From positions 1-24,797 of the forward strand of contig CAZMXI010000063.1 of the NCBI GenBank assembly GCA_964570205.1: 24,797 nt of DNA, read 5' to 3'. Under the pieces are notes generated by a model that saw only the letters and a list, made by a program, of their open reading frames with translations, was not told where the DNA came from and searched no databases. Positions 7,386-15,731 of the stretch are shown here, piece after piece. Position 1 is the first letter of the stretch; each line of letters opens with the position of its first letter. The DNA is from CAZMXI01 sp964570205 (GTDB taxonomy: Bacteria > Planctomycetota > Phycisphaerae > Tepidisphaerales > Tepidisphaeraceae). Made by a program: the position numbers and the translations under genes.

Positions 7386-8147
7386 CTACTTCGGCTTGCT
7401 GGCATCGGAGGCGGCATCGGCCGCCGGGGCGTCCTCGCCGAGGACTTCGTCACAGATGCCGTAGGCCACCGAGCCTTTGGCGTCGAAGAACCGGTCTCGC
7501 TCGCTGTCCTCGCGGATGCGGTCATGCGACTGGCCGGTGCACTTGCTCATCACGTCGATGAGCGTTTCCTTCATCTTGAGGATCTCTTCCGCCTGAATCT
7601 CGATGTCGGCCGCCTGGCCATACACGCCACCGAAGGGCTGGTGGATCATGACGCGGGCGTTGGGCAGGATGAATCGCTTGCCTTTTTTGCCCGCCATGAA
7701 AACGATTGCCCCACCGCTCTCGGCACGTCCGATGCAGTAGGTGGCCACATCGCAGTTGAGCATCCGCATGATGTCATAGATGGCCAGGGTGTCTTCAACG
7801 TATCCGCCGGGACTGTTGATGTAGAGGTTGATGTCCTGGTCGCGTTTGACCGACTGGAGGTACAACAGGCGCATGTAGCAGTTGGCAGCGCTAGCGTGGT
7901 TGATCTCTCCGACGAGGAAGACGACCCGGTTTTCCAGGAGCATCTCGTCGATGGTCATCTCGCGATATCGCATGTAGCCCGACGGCCCGCCCGGGGCGCC
8001 AGGCATCGCAAGCGGCTGAGCCGTGGGCGACCCAGCGGGCCACGCCTGCGGCAACTGCTTGACAACGTCGGATGTGAATCCCCCCAGGTGCCTTGCTGCC
8101 CGCTCAACGGCATGCGGGTCCAGCCTCTTCAAGTTCGGTTCGTGCAT
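7386..8147 (-). CDS. clpP: ClpP-family protease subunit with full catalytic triad and long N-terminus
   Basis: A 253-residue ClpP subunit. The triad is complete: Ser144 (GRAESGGAIVF), His169 (VMIHQPFGG) and Asp218 (ERDRF). The active-site serine loop is unusual (AESGG instead of AASMG). The core begins near residue 58 (YMRYREMTIDEMLLENRVVFL), so about 57 residues precede it, longer than the short propeptide of typical ClpP; part of this is Pro/Gly/Ala-rich. The C-terminus also ends in an Ala/Asp-rich tail. The start at 8147 (MHEPNLKRL) has GGAG four bases upstream and lies about 30 bases from the predicted transcription start. A start at residue 59 would give a standard-length ClpP and cannot be excluded. 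It is the first gene of the minus-strand cluster. Confidence 0.94.
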   Translation of the reverse strand: MHEPNLKRLDPHAVERAARHLGGFTSDVVKQLPQAWPAGSPTAQPLAMPGAPGGPSGYMRYREMTIDEMLLENRVVFLVGEINHASAANCYMRLLYLQSVKRDQDINLYINSPGGYVEDTLAIYDIMRMLNCDVATYCIGRAESGGAIVFMAGKKGKRFILPNARVMIHQPFGGVYGQAADIEIQAEEILKMKETLIDVMSKCTGQSHDRIREDSERDRFFDAKGSVAYGICDEVLGEDAPAADAASDASKPK

Positions 8148-8183
8148 GCTTCTCCAATCGTTCTTTTGCCGATACGCAAGCCG

Positions 8184-8212
8184 ATGGTACGCGGGTGCGC
8201 CAAGACCGTCAA
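8184..8212 (-). promoter_or_regulatory. Sigma70-like promoter for clpP2 and the genes after it
   Basis: On the minus strand TTGACG (8212-8207) is followed by a 17-base spacer and TACCAT (8189-8184). The -35 matches 5 of 6 and the -10 matches 4 of 6 consensus bases with ideal spacing. Transcription would start near 8177, giving a leader of about 30 bases with the GGAG ribosome site. Confidence 0.6.
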
Positions 8213-8305
8213 TCGGCGCTGGGCCGCTGTCGAATCCTGCAGTTTCCCGGCAACCGGGCGCTGGCTTTCGGGGCAACTTCAGTATCGGACTTTAAGGCGG
8301 AGATA

Positions 8306-8334
8306 TTGCATTTCCATGGCTTTGGGATTACATT
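8306..8334 (+). promoter_or_regulatory. Candidate promoter for rpmA-obg
   Basis: TTGCAT (8306-8311), a 17-base spacer, then TACATT (8329-8334). Matches are 3 of 6 and 4 of 6. The predicted start, near 8341, coincides with the base of the hairpin at 8341-8362. Another possible -10, TATCAT at 8387-8392, has no matching -35. Confidence 0.35.
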
Positions 8335-8340
8335 TCCTCT

Positions 8341-8371
8341 CCCGCCGGTCCGATTAGGCGGGGTGCTTTTT
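8341..8371 (+). terminator. Terminator-like hairpin in the rpmA leader (possible attenuator)
   Basis: CCCGCC (8341-8346) can pair with GGCGGG (8357-8362) across a 10-base loop, and TTTTT follows at 8367-8371. This is intrinsic-terminator architecture, yet no plus-strand gene lies upstream for it to terminate: the divergent clpP2 starts at 8147. It lies 51 bases before the rpmA start, so it could be an attenuator or a 5'-end stabilising hairpin. Confidence 0.4.
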
Positions 8372-8422
8372 GGGCCCGAGTCGGCCTATCATTGGCAACC
8401 GAACGCAAGGAACAGGTGAGTT

Positions 8423-8668
8423 ATGGCACATAAAAAGGGCCAAGGCAGCACGCGAAACGGCCGCGACAGCAATCCCCAGTATCTGGGGGTGAAGATTTAC
8501 GGTGGTCAGGCGATCCAGGCTGGCGCGATCATTCTGAAGCAGCGCGGGACAAAGTTTTTCCCGGGTTTCAACGTGGGTATCGGTGGCGATGACACGCTGT
8601 TTGCCTTGAGGGACGGGACTGTCGAGTTCCAGGGCCGCAAGGTGCACGTGCGTGAATTAACTGCCTGA
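8423..8668 (+). CDS. rpmA: 50S ribosomal protein bL27
   Basis: An 81-residue bL27, which lies near the peptidyl-transferase centre of the 50S subunit. The N-terminus MAHKKGQGSTRNGRDSNPQ is the highly conserved bL27 start, with no Firmicute-type cleavable extension. GKFFPGFNVGIGGDDTLFAL-type core residues (TKFFPGFNVGIGGDDTLFAL region, about 48-67) are conserved. AGGTGAG lies just before the ATG. Length is normal. In most bacteria rplU (bL21) lies immediately upstream; here the upstream neighbour is the divergent clpP2 gene, so rplU must be elsewhere. The obg gene follows after 90 bases, the usual partner order. Confidence 0.98.
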   Translation: MAHKKGQGSTRNGRDSNPQYLGVKIYGGQAIQAGAIILKQRGTKFFPGFNVGIGGDDTLFALRDGTVEFQGRKVHVRELTA

Positions 8669-8758
8669 ATTAAGGCCACTTACAGCAATTGACCCTCGAG
8701 GCGACGGACGGGAATGGCAATGGCGTTCCCCTTCGTCGCCTTGTGTTTGGCGACCACC

Positions 8759-9808
8759 ATGTTTGTTGACGAAGCGAAAATCCACGTGAAGGCTGGCGAC
8801 GGCGGACCGGGATGCGTGGCGTTCCGCCGCGAGAAGTACATTCCCAAGGGCGGCCCGGCCGGCGGCGATGGCGGCGATGGCGGCAGCGTGCATTTTGAGG
8901 CCGACCCCAACAAGAACACCCTCCTGGACTTCACCGGCAGGCACAACTGGTACGCCGAGAAGGGCCAGAATGGGATGGGGAAGAAGATGGCGGGCGCCAG
9001 CGGGCGCGATCTGGTCATCCGGGTGCCGCCGGGCACACTGATTTTCGATGCCGATTTTGACATCCTTCTGGCCGACCTGGACCAGCCCGGCAAACGTGTG
9101 CTGATCTGCAAGGGCGGCAAGGGCGGTCTGGGCAACTGGCATTTCCGGTCACCGACGAACCAAGCCCCCCGCTATGCTCAGCCCGGCACGGAAGGCCAGC
9201 AGCGGAATCTGAAGTTGGAACTCAAGCTGATCGCGGACGTGGGACTGGTGGGAATGCCCAACGCCGGCAAGAGCACATTGCTGCGGGCCGTATCCGCGGC
9301 GCGGCCGAAAGTGGCGGATTACCCCTTTACGACGCTTGAGCCGCAGTTGGGGATCGTCGAATTGATCGGAGACCGGCGGATGGTTCTGGCGGACATTCCC
9401 GGCCTGATCGAGGGCGCTCACGAGGGGGCGGGACTCGGCGACGCCTTCCTGCGACACATCGAACGAACGAAAATCATCGTTCACGTGCTGGATCTGTTTC
9501 CGATGGACGGATCGAAGCCCGTTGAGAACTATCGCAAGATACGCGACGAACTGGAGGCATTCAGCTCCAAGCTGGCCGACAAGCGGGAAATCGTCGCGGC
9601 CAACAAGATGGACCTCGCACTTGAGGATCGGGCGCTGCGGCAATTGACGGAAGAAATGGCCGGCACGGAGGTGTTCCCTATCTCCGGCGTGAGCCGGCAA
9701 GGCGTGGAGGCGCTGCTGGAGCGGCTCTGGGATATTCTCAGGGAAATCGAGGGTGACGACGCAACCCAGCATCGGGCGATGCCGTACAACCTGCCGGCGA
9801 GCGAGTAG
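8759..9808 (+). CDS. obg: Obg-family GTPase
   Basis: A 349-residue Obg/CgtA GTPase involved in late 50S subunit assembly and stress signalling. The glycine-rich Obg fold fills about residues 1-158 (KAGDGGPGCVAF, GGPAGGDGGDGGSV). The GTPase motifs follow: G1 in GMPNAGKST (165-173), switch I TT at 191-192, G3 DIPG (212-215), G4 NKMD (282-285) and G5 SGVS (309-312). It ends shortly after the G domain, without the C-terminal OCT domain of some Gram-positive forms. The start MFVDEAKIHVKAG at 8759 is set by family similarity; no good ribosome site precedes it. The frame is open to 8714, which would add 15 hydrophobic residues, but these do not fit a cytosolic GTPase. It follows rpmA. Confidence 0.96.
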   Translation: MFVDEAKIHVKAGDGGPGCVAFRREKYIPKGGPAGGDGGDGGSVHFEADPNKNTLLDFTGRHNWYAEKGQNGMGKKMAGASGRDLVIRVPPGTLIFDADFDILLADLDQPGKRVLICKGGKGGLGNWHFRSPTNQAPRYAQPGTEGQQRNLKLELKLIADVGLVGMPNAGKSTLLRAVSAARPKVADYPFTTLEPQLGIVELIGDRRMVLADIPGLIEGAHEGAGLGDAFLRHIERTKIIVHVLDLFPMDGSKPVENYRKIRDELEAFSSKLADKREIVAANKMDLALEDRALRQLTEEMAGTEVFPISGVSRQGVEALLERLWDILREIEGDDATQHRAMPYNLPASE

Positions 9809-9833
9809 AAGTCATATCGCACCGTCCGGCGCC

Positions 9834-12800
9834 CTATCGTGCCCGACGCGCGGGGCGGGCCGGTCGCGGCGTTGTGGCTTTCGTCGCGTCGGCCGGTTGC
9901 GTTGTGGCCGGCTGGGTAGCAGCCGCCGCGGTTGCAGCGGTTTTCGCGGCAGCCTTCGCTGCCGCCGCCTCCTCTCGAGCGGCGCGGGCGGCCGCGGCCT
10001 TTTCTTCAGCAGCCTTAGCGCGAGCGGCTCGTTCCTCGACGGCCCTTGCGGTAGCAGCCGTTTGCGCCACGGTCTTGGCTGCCGCGGCCCTGGCGGAGCC
10101 CGCGATTGCATCGGCTGCCCGCGACTTCACGGCTGCGGTCGTTCTGGCAGTCACGGCGGCGGCGGTCGTCAGGACGGCGGCAGGCATCACCTGCGGCACA
10201 GGTGTCACCACGGGCGTGGGTGCGACAGGCGGCGATGGTATCCGCTGCACTGGGGCGGGGGACACATCCGGCGCGGGCCGGTTGACGGCCTCACGAGGAT
10301 TGATCTGCCTGTCGAGCTGGCCACGGAGCAAGTCCAGAGGATCCCGCGAGGGGGTCGGATTTTCGGTGCCCGTCGCCCCGGGCTGCCGGGGCGTGCGGTC
10401 CTTGTCCTGGAGCTGGCGGTCCAACTGACCCTTGAGAATATCCAGCGGATTCACCTTCTGGATGTTCGACATGGCACTCTTCATGATGTCGAACTTGGGC
10501 GCCGCAATGGCGCCGCTGACCTGAACATCGATGGCGTTCAAGCTGGCCGGCAACCGCTGGTCCCGTAGAAGCGGAATCAGGTTCACCGGCACCTGCATGG
10601 TCATGTTGACGATCTGGAAATCTTTGAGGCGAATAGCGCCATTGGTGAATCGCAGCGTGTTCTTCCCGAAACTCAAAGGCAGATTGCTCTGGACCATGCC
10701 GCCTTTCACAGTGAATTCAGCCTGCGGAATCTCCAGGCCCGGGATGCTGCCATCCGCGTTGCGCTGCAGCTTCAACTGCGTGGCCAGCAGGTCCATCATG
10801 ACTCCGCCCATCGAGGAATTGGTCAACGCCAGGGTGAAACGCGCCGTGCCACGGTCGTTCGCGGGCTGGTTGTACAGGCCCTCGCCCAGGGGCAGTTCGT
10901 TCATCTCGTGAACGACGAGATTCATGACGCCTCTCGCCTCGGTGACCTGGGCGAAGACGGGATGCATTGTGCTCAGCGTCTGGTTGATGAACTCCTTGTT
11001 GATCTCGACGTTCTCCATGACCTTGGTGTCCTTGGCCATGCTGACGCGCAGGAAGTCGCCGGTGAGGGCCAGCTTGGCGCCGTACAGGCTGAGGTACCCC
11101 TTGCTGAACGCAATGCGGCTGGCAGCGGCATCGGCGTACTTCGTCTGCACGACTCCCTTGGACAACTCGAACGGCACCGCGAACGGCTGCTCGGTTGACA
11201 GGCCCTGATAACTGATCTTCTCGACAGGCAGCCTGCCCACGACGACGACGTGCTCAAGCGGGCTGGGCGCGGTGGTCGGGAAGCTGCCACCTATGGTGAA
11301 CCGCTCATTGCGAATCACGCCCTGGACGGCCAGCCCCTTGAGCTTCGCCTGTTGCTCGGCGGCCAGCAGCGGCCGCACCATGTCCAGCAGCACCGCTTCG
11401 TCGGCCTGGCGGATATCCACCGAGCCGTCGATGGTGCGCTGCGTGTCGTAGTTCTTCACGGTCAATTGGACTGCCGCATTCACCGCCTGGGTCTGCTGGG
11501 TGTTGATGGCGAGCTGCTGAATCTGGAGGATTCTGGCATTAGGATCCAGGGTGATGTCATTGGCGATCTGAATGCTCTTGTCCTGAAACCGGTCAGTCCC
11601 GGCGCCGAGGGCGAGTTCGGCGGCGCCCTGGCCCTTGACGATCACTTTCACGCCGTCCGTGCTGAGACGCTCGGTGAGGCTGAACTTGCCGGTGTAGATT
11701 CCCGGCTGGCCGCCCGACCATGCCGCCCACAGGCGATCCAGCCTGCTGATATCGCCGCCGAGGGCGAGGGTGCCGGACGCATCGATCTTTCCGTTCAGGT
11801 TCCTGTAGACAATCGGATCCTTCGCCTCGGCCACGATGTAGTCGAGCTGGGCGTTTAGGCGATTGATCTTGAGTTCGGTAAGACTGGTGTTGGCCGCAAC
11901 GGTCAGCTCAATCAGGCCATTGTAGTCATCCAGAACGACGACCTGCTTCTCGCCGATAAGCCGGCTGATCCCGAGGCCCTGGGGTGTGATGCTCAGCGTC
12001 GCATCAATGGACTTGCCGTCGAACGAACCCTTGCCCTGGACCGTAGCAACGCCCGCGATGATTTTAGCCTGCTGGCCGGCAAGCGGCTGGAACAGCACCG
12101 GCATCTCCTTCTGCGCCTCGGCCAGCCTGACGGCAGCGCGGGCTATCTCGAACCTGGGCACGGACAACTGCGGCACCAGGACCACATCGCCGGTGGCCTG
12201 GGCGAAGAGGGTCGGCGTCGTCTGGTTGCCGGTCCATGCAGTAACGTTCCCGCCGCTGATTCCCTTGAGAAACACGTCCGCGCCGCGCATCAGTTTGCCC
12301 GTGGCGACTATCTCACCTCTGGCGATCTGAATGTCGCGGAACCGCACATTGTCCAATGTCGTGATCGCGATTCTGGCGTCAGCGGAGCCGTTGGCAACGG
12401 CGAGGTTGCCTTTGGAGGTGAAATCGACCCTGGCGGAGCCCTCCATCGGCAGCGCGCTCAAATCCACAAACAGGCCGAGGTCCTTTCGGGCGTCGGCCAG
12501 TTGCACCTGACCGCTGCCCTGGAGATTGCCGAGGTCAGGCCCCGTGGCGGCGATCTGGCCGAAGCCGCTGCCAAGCTTGAGGCTCAGATCGCGCAGGTCA
12601 GGAACCGGCCAGCCGCCGCCGAGGCTGGTGGCGTTGACGGACACCGTAATGTCCTTGGGCGCGACGCGTTCCTTGCCGCGATAACCGACGATGTTCGTCA
12701 GGTTGCCGGTCAGAACCAGGGGTATGCGATCAGGCTCCAGCGTGATGGTTCCTTCATGCGTCCACCGCGCCGTCTCCAGCCGGGTGTCCTGCGGAAGGGA

Positions 12801-14042
12801 CACCAGGTGCGGAAGTTGTCGGGCAAAGGCGGCCAGGTCGAGATCGGCGATCGTGAAGACGGCGCCCTTGCTGCCGGGCGCCTTGCCGGCGGCCGCATTC
12901 CGCAGCGACTGCAGCGTGGCATCCACCGAGAAGGCAAGCGAACCCTGATCCATCGTGATGGTCAGCCGGCCGTTTTGCCCGGCGTCGACCATCGCAAGGC
13001 GCTGAGTCTTCGGGTCAAACCGGGTCGGTGGGATATCGATCGAGAAATTCTGCGACTTAAAGGCATCGCCCTTGAGCACCGGGCCGGCCACCAACAGGCC
13101 AGGGACCTGCACGCGGGACTTCTCGATGAGCACTGCATCATCCTGCCCACGGCTGAACGACAGGCTGCCCGTGGCAGCGCCCGCCAGTTGGGTCACGCCG
13201 ACCGCATTGCCAATCAGGGGTGTCATCGCTGCCAGGTTGAACGACTGGAGATTGGCGGCTTCAGCGCCGCGCACCTGATCAAGGGCAAAGAGGTGGTTGT
13301 GGAAGAGCTTGACGTCGCCGCTGGCCAGCAAGCGCCCGCTGGACCCCTTGGGATCGCGCACCGCCAGGTCGATCTCGTTCTTGATCTGTGCATTAATGTC
13401 GGTGATGGTCGCCCGGATCGTGCTCGGATCAAGATACATTACCAGCCAGGTGTTATCGGGCTGCTCGCGCTGGATTGTCCCGCGCAGCTTCAGGTCGAAC
13501 GTGCCCGTGACATCCGGAACCCTCAGCGGCTCTTCGGAGGGGGTGATTCCGAGCAGCCGATGGAAGTTGGTTTCACCATTGGCGTATTGCTTGAGGTCGA
13601 TATTTGCCTGAACGGTCGTCTGGCCGAGCTGAAAGATGTTCCCGCGCGCGATGTCTGAGAAGGACAAGTCCGTCCTGATCTGGTCCGCTTGAAGAACCTG
13701 CGCGCCTTCATGAAAGATGCGCAGATCGTGAATCTCGATGCCGTTGTTCCAGGTGATCCTCCAGTCAGCGATCTGGACGGTGCCGTTGAGCTGGCTGTTC
13801 GCCACAGACACGGCGAGCCCCCGGCCGAAGGACGTGCTCGCCAGCATCGGCGTCAGCGCGATCAAACCCGCCAGGAGGACCAGCAGGACCAACAGAATCA
13901 TGCCCCACTTCCGCAATCGGGACCGCCGCCTGGGTCTGGCCGGCGGCTGGGAATCCGCGGGGCGCTGAGATGGATCGGGGCGGTCTTGATTGGGATCGTT
14001 CGCATTGGCTGATGGGTTCTGATCTGTCATGGCGTACACCAC
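9834..14042 (-). CDS. AsmA-like large envelope protein with Ala-rich basic tail
   Basis: A 1402-residue protein of AsmA/TamB-like type. It has a short Pro/Arg-rich cytoplasmic N-terminus (RPRRRSRLRKW), one transmembrane segment at about 47-69, and then about 1100 residues of repeated short beta strands with AsmA-like phrasing (for example TGTFDLKLRGTI, GQGAAELALGAG, VDVQVSGAIAAPKFDI). Such proteins are inner-membrane anchored, span the periplasm and are implicated in lipid transfer to the outer membrane. Near the C-terminus the motif PLDxLxGQLDRQ occurs twice (residues 1198-1210 and 1234-1246). A Pro-rich linker follows, then a long Ala/Lys/Arg/Glu helix-like tail ending ARPARRAR. GTG at 14042 has AGAGGG six bases upstream; ATG at 14030 (MTDQNPS) is the alternative. 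Probably co-transcribed with the secreted-protein gene 52 bases upstream. Confidence 0.87.
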   Translation of the reverse strand: MVYAMTDQNPSANANDPNQDRPDPSQRPADSQPPARPRRRSRLRKWGMILLVLLVLLAGLIALTPMLASTSFGRGLAVSVANSQLNGTVQIADWRITWNNGIEIHDLRIFHEGAQVLQADQIRTDLSFSDIARGNIFQLGQTTVQANIDLKQYANGETNFHRLLGITPSEEPLRVPDVTGTFDLKLRGTIQREQPDNTWLVMYLDPSTIRATITDINAQIKNEIDLAVRDPKGSSGRLLASGDVKLFHNHLFALDQVRGAEAANLQSFNLAAMTPLIGNAVGVTQLAGAATGSLSFSRGQDDAVLIEKSRVQVPGLLVAGPVLKGDAFKSQNFSIDIPPTRFDPKTQRLAMVDAGQNGRLTITMDQGSLAFSVDATLQSLRNAAAGKAPGSKGAVFTIADLDLAAFARQLPHLVSLPQDTRLETARWTHEGTITLEPDRIPLVLTGNLTNIVGYRGKERVAPKDITVSVNATSLGGGWPVPDLRDLSLKLGSGFGQIAATGPDLGNLQGSGQVQLADARKDLGLFVDLSALPMEGSARVDFTSKGNLAVANGSADARIAITTLDNVRFRDIQIARGEIVATGKLMRGADVFLKGISGGNVTAWTGNQTTPTLFAQATGDVVLVPQLSVPRFEIARAAVRLAEAQKEMPVLFQPLAGQQAKIIAGVATVQGKGSFDGKSIDATLSITPQGLGISRLIGEKQVVVLDDYNGLIELTVAANTSLTELKINRLNAQLDYIVAEAKDPIVYRNLNGKIDASGTLALGGDISRLDRLWAAWSGGQPGIYTGKFSLTERLSTDGVKVIVKGQGAAELALGAGTDRFQDKSIQIANDITLDPNARILQIQQLAINTQQTQAVNAAVQLTVKNYDTQRTIDGSVDIRQADEAVLLDMVRPLLAAEQQAKLKGLAVQGVIRNERFTIGGSFPTTAPSPLEHVVVVGRLPVEKISYQGLSTEQPFAVPFELSKGVVQTKYADAAASRIAFSKGYLSLYGAKLALTGDFLRVSMAKDTKVMENVEINKEFINQTLSTMHPVFAQVTEARGVMNLVVHEMNELPLGEGLYNQPANDRGTARFTLALTNSSMGGVMMDLLATQLKLQRNADGSIPGLEIPQAEFTVKGGMVQSNLPLSFGKNTLRFTNGAIRLKDFQIVNMTMQVPVNLIPLLRDQRLPASLNAIDVQVSGAIAAPKFDIMKSAMSNIQKVNPLDILKGQLDRQLQDKDRTPRQPGATGTENPTPSRDPLDLLRGQLDRQINPREAVNRPAPDVSPAPVQRIPSPPVAPTPVVTPVPQVMPAAVLTTAAAVTARTTAAVKSRAADAIAGSARAAAAKTVAQTAATARAVEERAARAKAAEEKAAAARAAREEAAAAKAAAKTAATAAAATQPATTQPADATKATTPRPARPARRAR
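10305..10451 (-). repeat. Duplicated 13-residue motif encoded in the AsmA-like gene
   Basis: Two copies of [ND]PLD[IL]L[KR]GQLDRQ are encoded at 10451-10413 and 10343-10305, exactly 36 codons apart. Codon use differs between copies (for example GATATTCTCAAG against GACTTGCTCCGT), so the protein motif is conserved more than the DNA. Confidence 0.85.
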
Positions 14043-14094
14043 ATGTTGCCCTCTCGGGCGACGGCGGACCGGAAGAAACGTGCAATCGGCGGCT

Positions 14095-14448
14095 TCACGG
14101 CGAAAGGCGGGTCATTCCCGAGGTGTCAAGCAAGCCACCTCGCCGGACGGGTGGACCTGCCCCCGGCGGGGCAAACCCGCCTACAAAACCGCCTATTCCA
14201 AAAACCGGAAAGTCCTCCAGACGGACAAGCTGGGTCAGTCGAGGCGTCGTAGACACGGTCACATAGCGACGGTCGGCCGAGACCACGGGATAGACATCCC
14301 AGTCGATGCCGCTGGGAACCACGCCGATCACCGGCTGATACAACAGGACCTCACGGTTGAAATAATCCCACGGCCGAAGCTGCGCATAGGCGACCTCGGG
14401 CAAAGCAAGAAACAGCATTGCCAGGATGAGGGAGTCGCGAAATCGCAT
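14095..14448 (-). CDS. Small secreted protein of unknown function, 117 residues
   Basis: The N-terminus MRFRDSLILAMLFLALPEV with AYAQ after it is a standard Sec signal peptide, cleaved after about residue 23 (AYA/Q). The mature part contains VVSADRRYVTVSTTP, a phrase similar to short motifs I associate with exported planctomycete proteins, and a Gly/Pro-rich end (FGIGGFVGGFAPPGAG). No catalytic motif is visible. The start at 14448 is strongly supported by GGAGGT at 14460-14455 and a near-consensus promoter just upstream. The frame is open to 14508, but that start would lie upstream of the predicted transcription start. It is followed after 52 bases by the AsmA-like gene on the same strand, so the two may serve the same envelope function. 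Confidence 0.78.
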   Translation of the reverse strand: MRFRDSLILAMLFLALPEVAYAQLRPWDYFNREVLLYQPVIGVVPSGIDWDVYPVVSADRRYVTVSTTPRLTQLVRLEDFPVFGIGGFVGGFAPPGAGPPVRRGGLLDTSGMTRLSP

Positions 14449-14475
14449 ATACCACCTCCGGCCGTGAACATCTGT

Positions 14476-14504
14476 ATTATATCGTGACGTGGAACCGTGG
14501 TCAG
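14476..14504 (-). promoter_or_regulatory. Strong sigma70-like promoter for the secreted-protein/AsmA pair
   Basis: On the minus strand CTGACC (14504-14499), a 17-base spacer and TATAAT (14481-14476). The -10 is perfect and the -35 matches 4 of 6. The start would be near 14469, about 20 bases before the ATG, with GGAGGT in between. Confidence 0.65.
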
Positions 14505-14603
14505 GCACTAATTGCCGAATTGGCCATTCTAAACCGGGCTGGAACCGGGGCTTTCGTCAGTCGCGCTTAAGCCTTCTTCGTTCCGGGCCGATCCATGCTA
14601 TTG

Positions 14604-14620
14604 CGGAGAGGCCTTCTCCG
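14604..14620 (+). other. Inverted repeat just upstream of gmd
   Basis: CGGAGA-GGCCT-TCTCCG can form a 6-bp hairpin with a 5-base loop, ending 19 bases before the gmd ATG. It could affect leader stability or ribosome access, but no T-run follows. No convincing promoter was found in 14509-14603. Confidence 0.25.
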
Positions 14621-14639
14621 TCGATCAGGAAGGATACTC

Positions 14640-15716
<1,077 letters not shown>

Positions 15717-15731
15717 ACAGGACAACCGATC

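Noticed and set aside
8246..8258. CCCGG-CAA-CCGGG hairpin upstream of clpP2
   Set aside because: It is short with no T-run and lies upstream of the clpP2 -35 element; likely chance in GC-rich DNA.
8714..8758. Upstream start for Obg giving a hydrophobic, signal-like N-terminus
   Set aside because: Obg is cytosolic and its family N-terminus begins at MFVDEAKI; the upstream ATGs lack a convincing ribosome site. A real 15-residue extension cannot be fully excluded.
9753..10568. Plus-strand Gly/Arg/Cys-rich open frames
   Set aside because: They are reverse frames of the Ala-rich AsmA tail; their composition is explained by GC-rich Ala/Arg codons read backwards.
12501..13658. Plus-strand open frame of 385 codons
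   Set aside because: It is antisense to the AsmA-like gene; the AsmA frame has a membrane anchor and coherent beta-strand pattern over its whole length.
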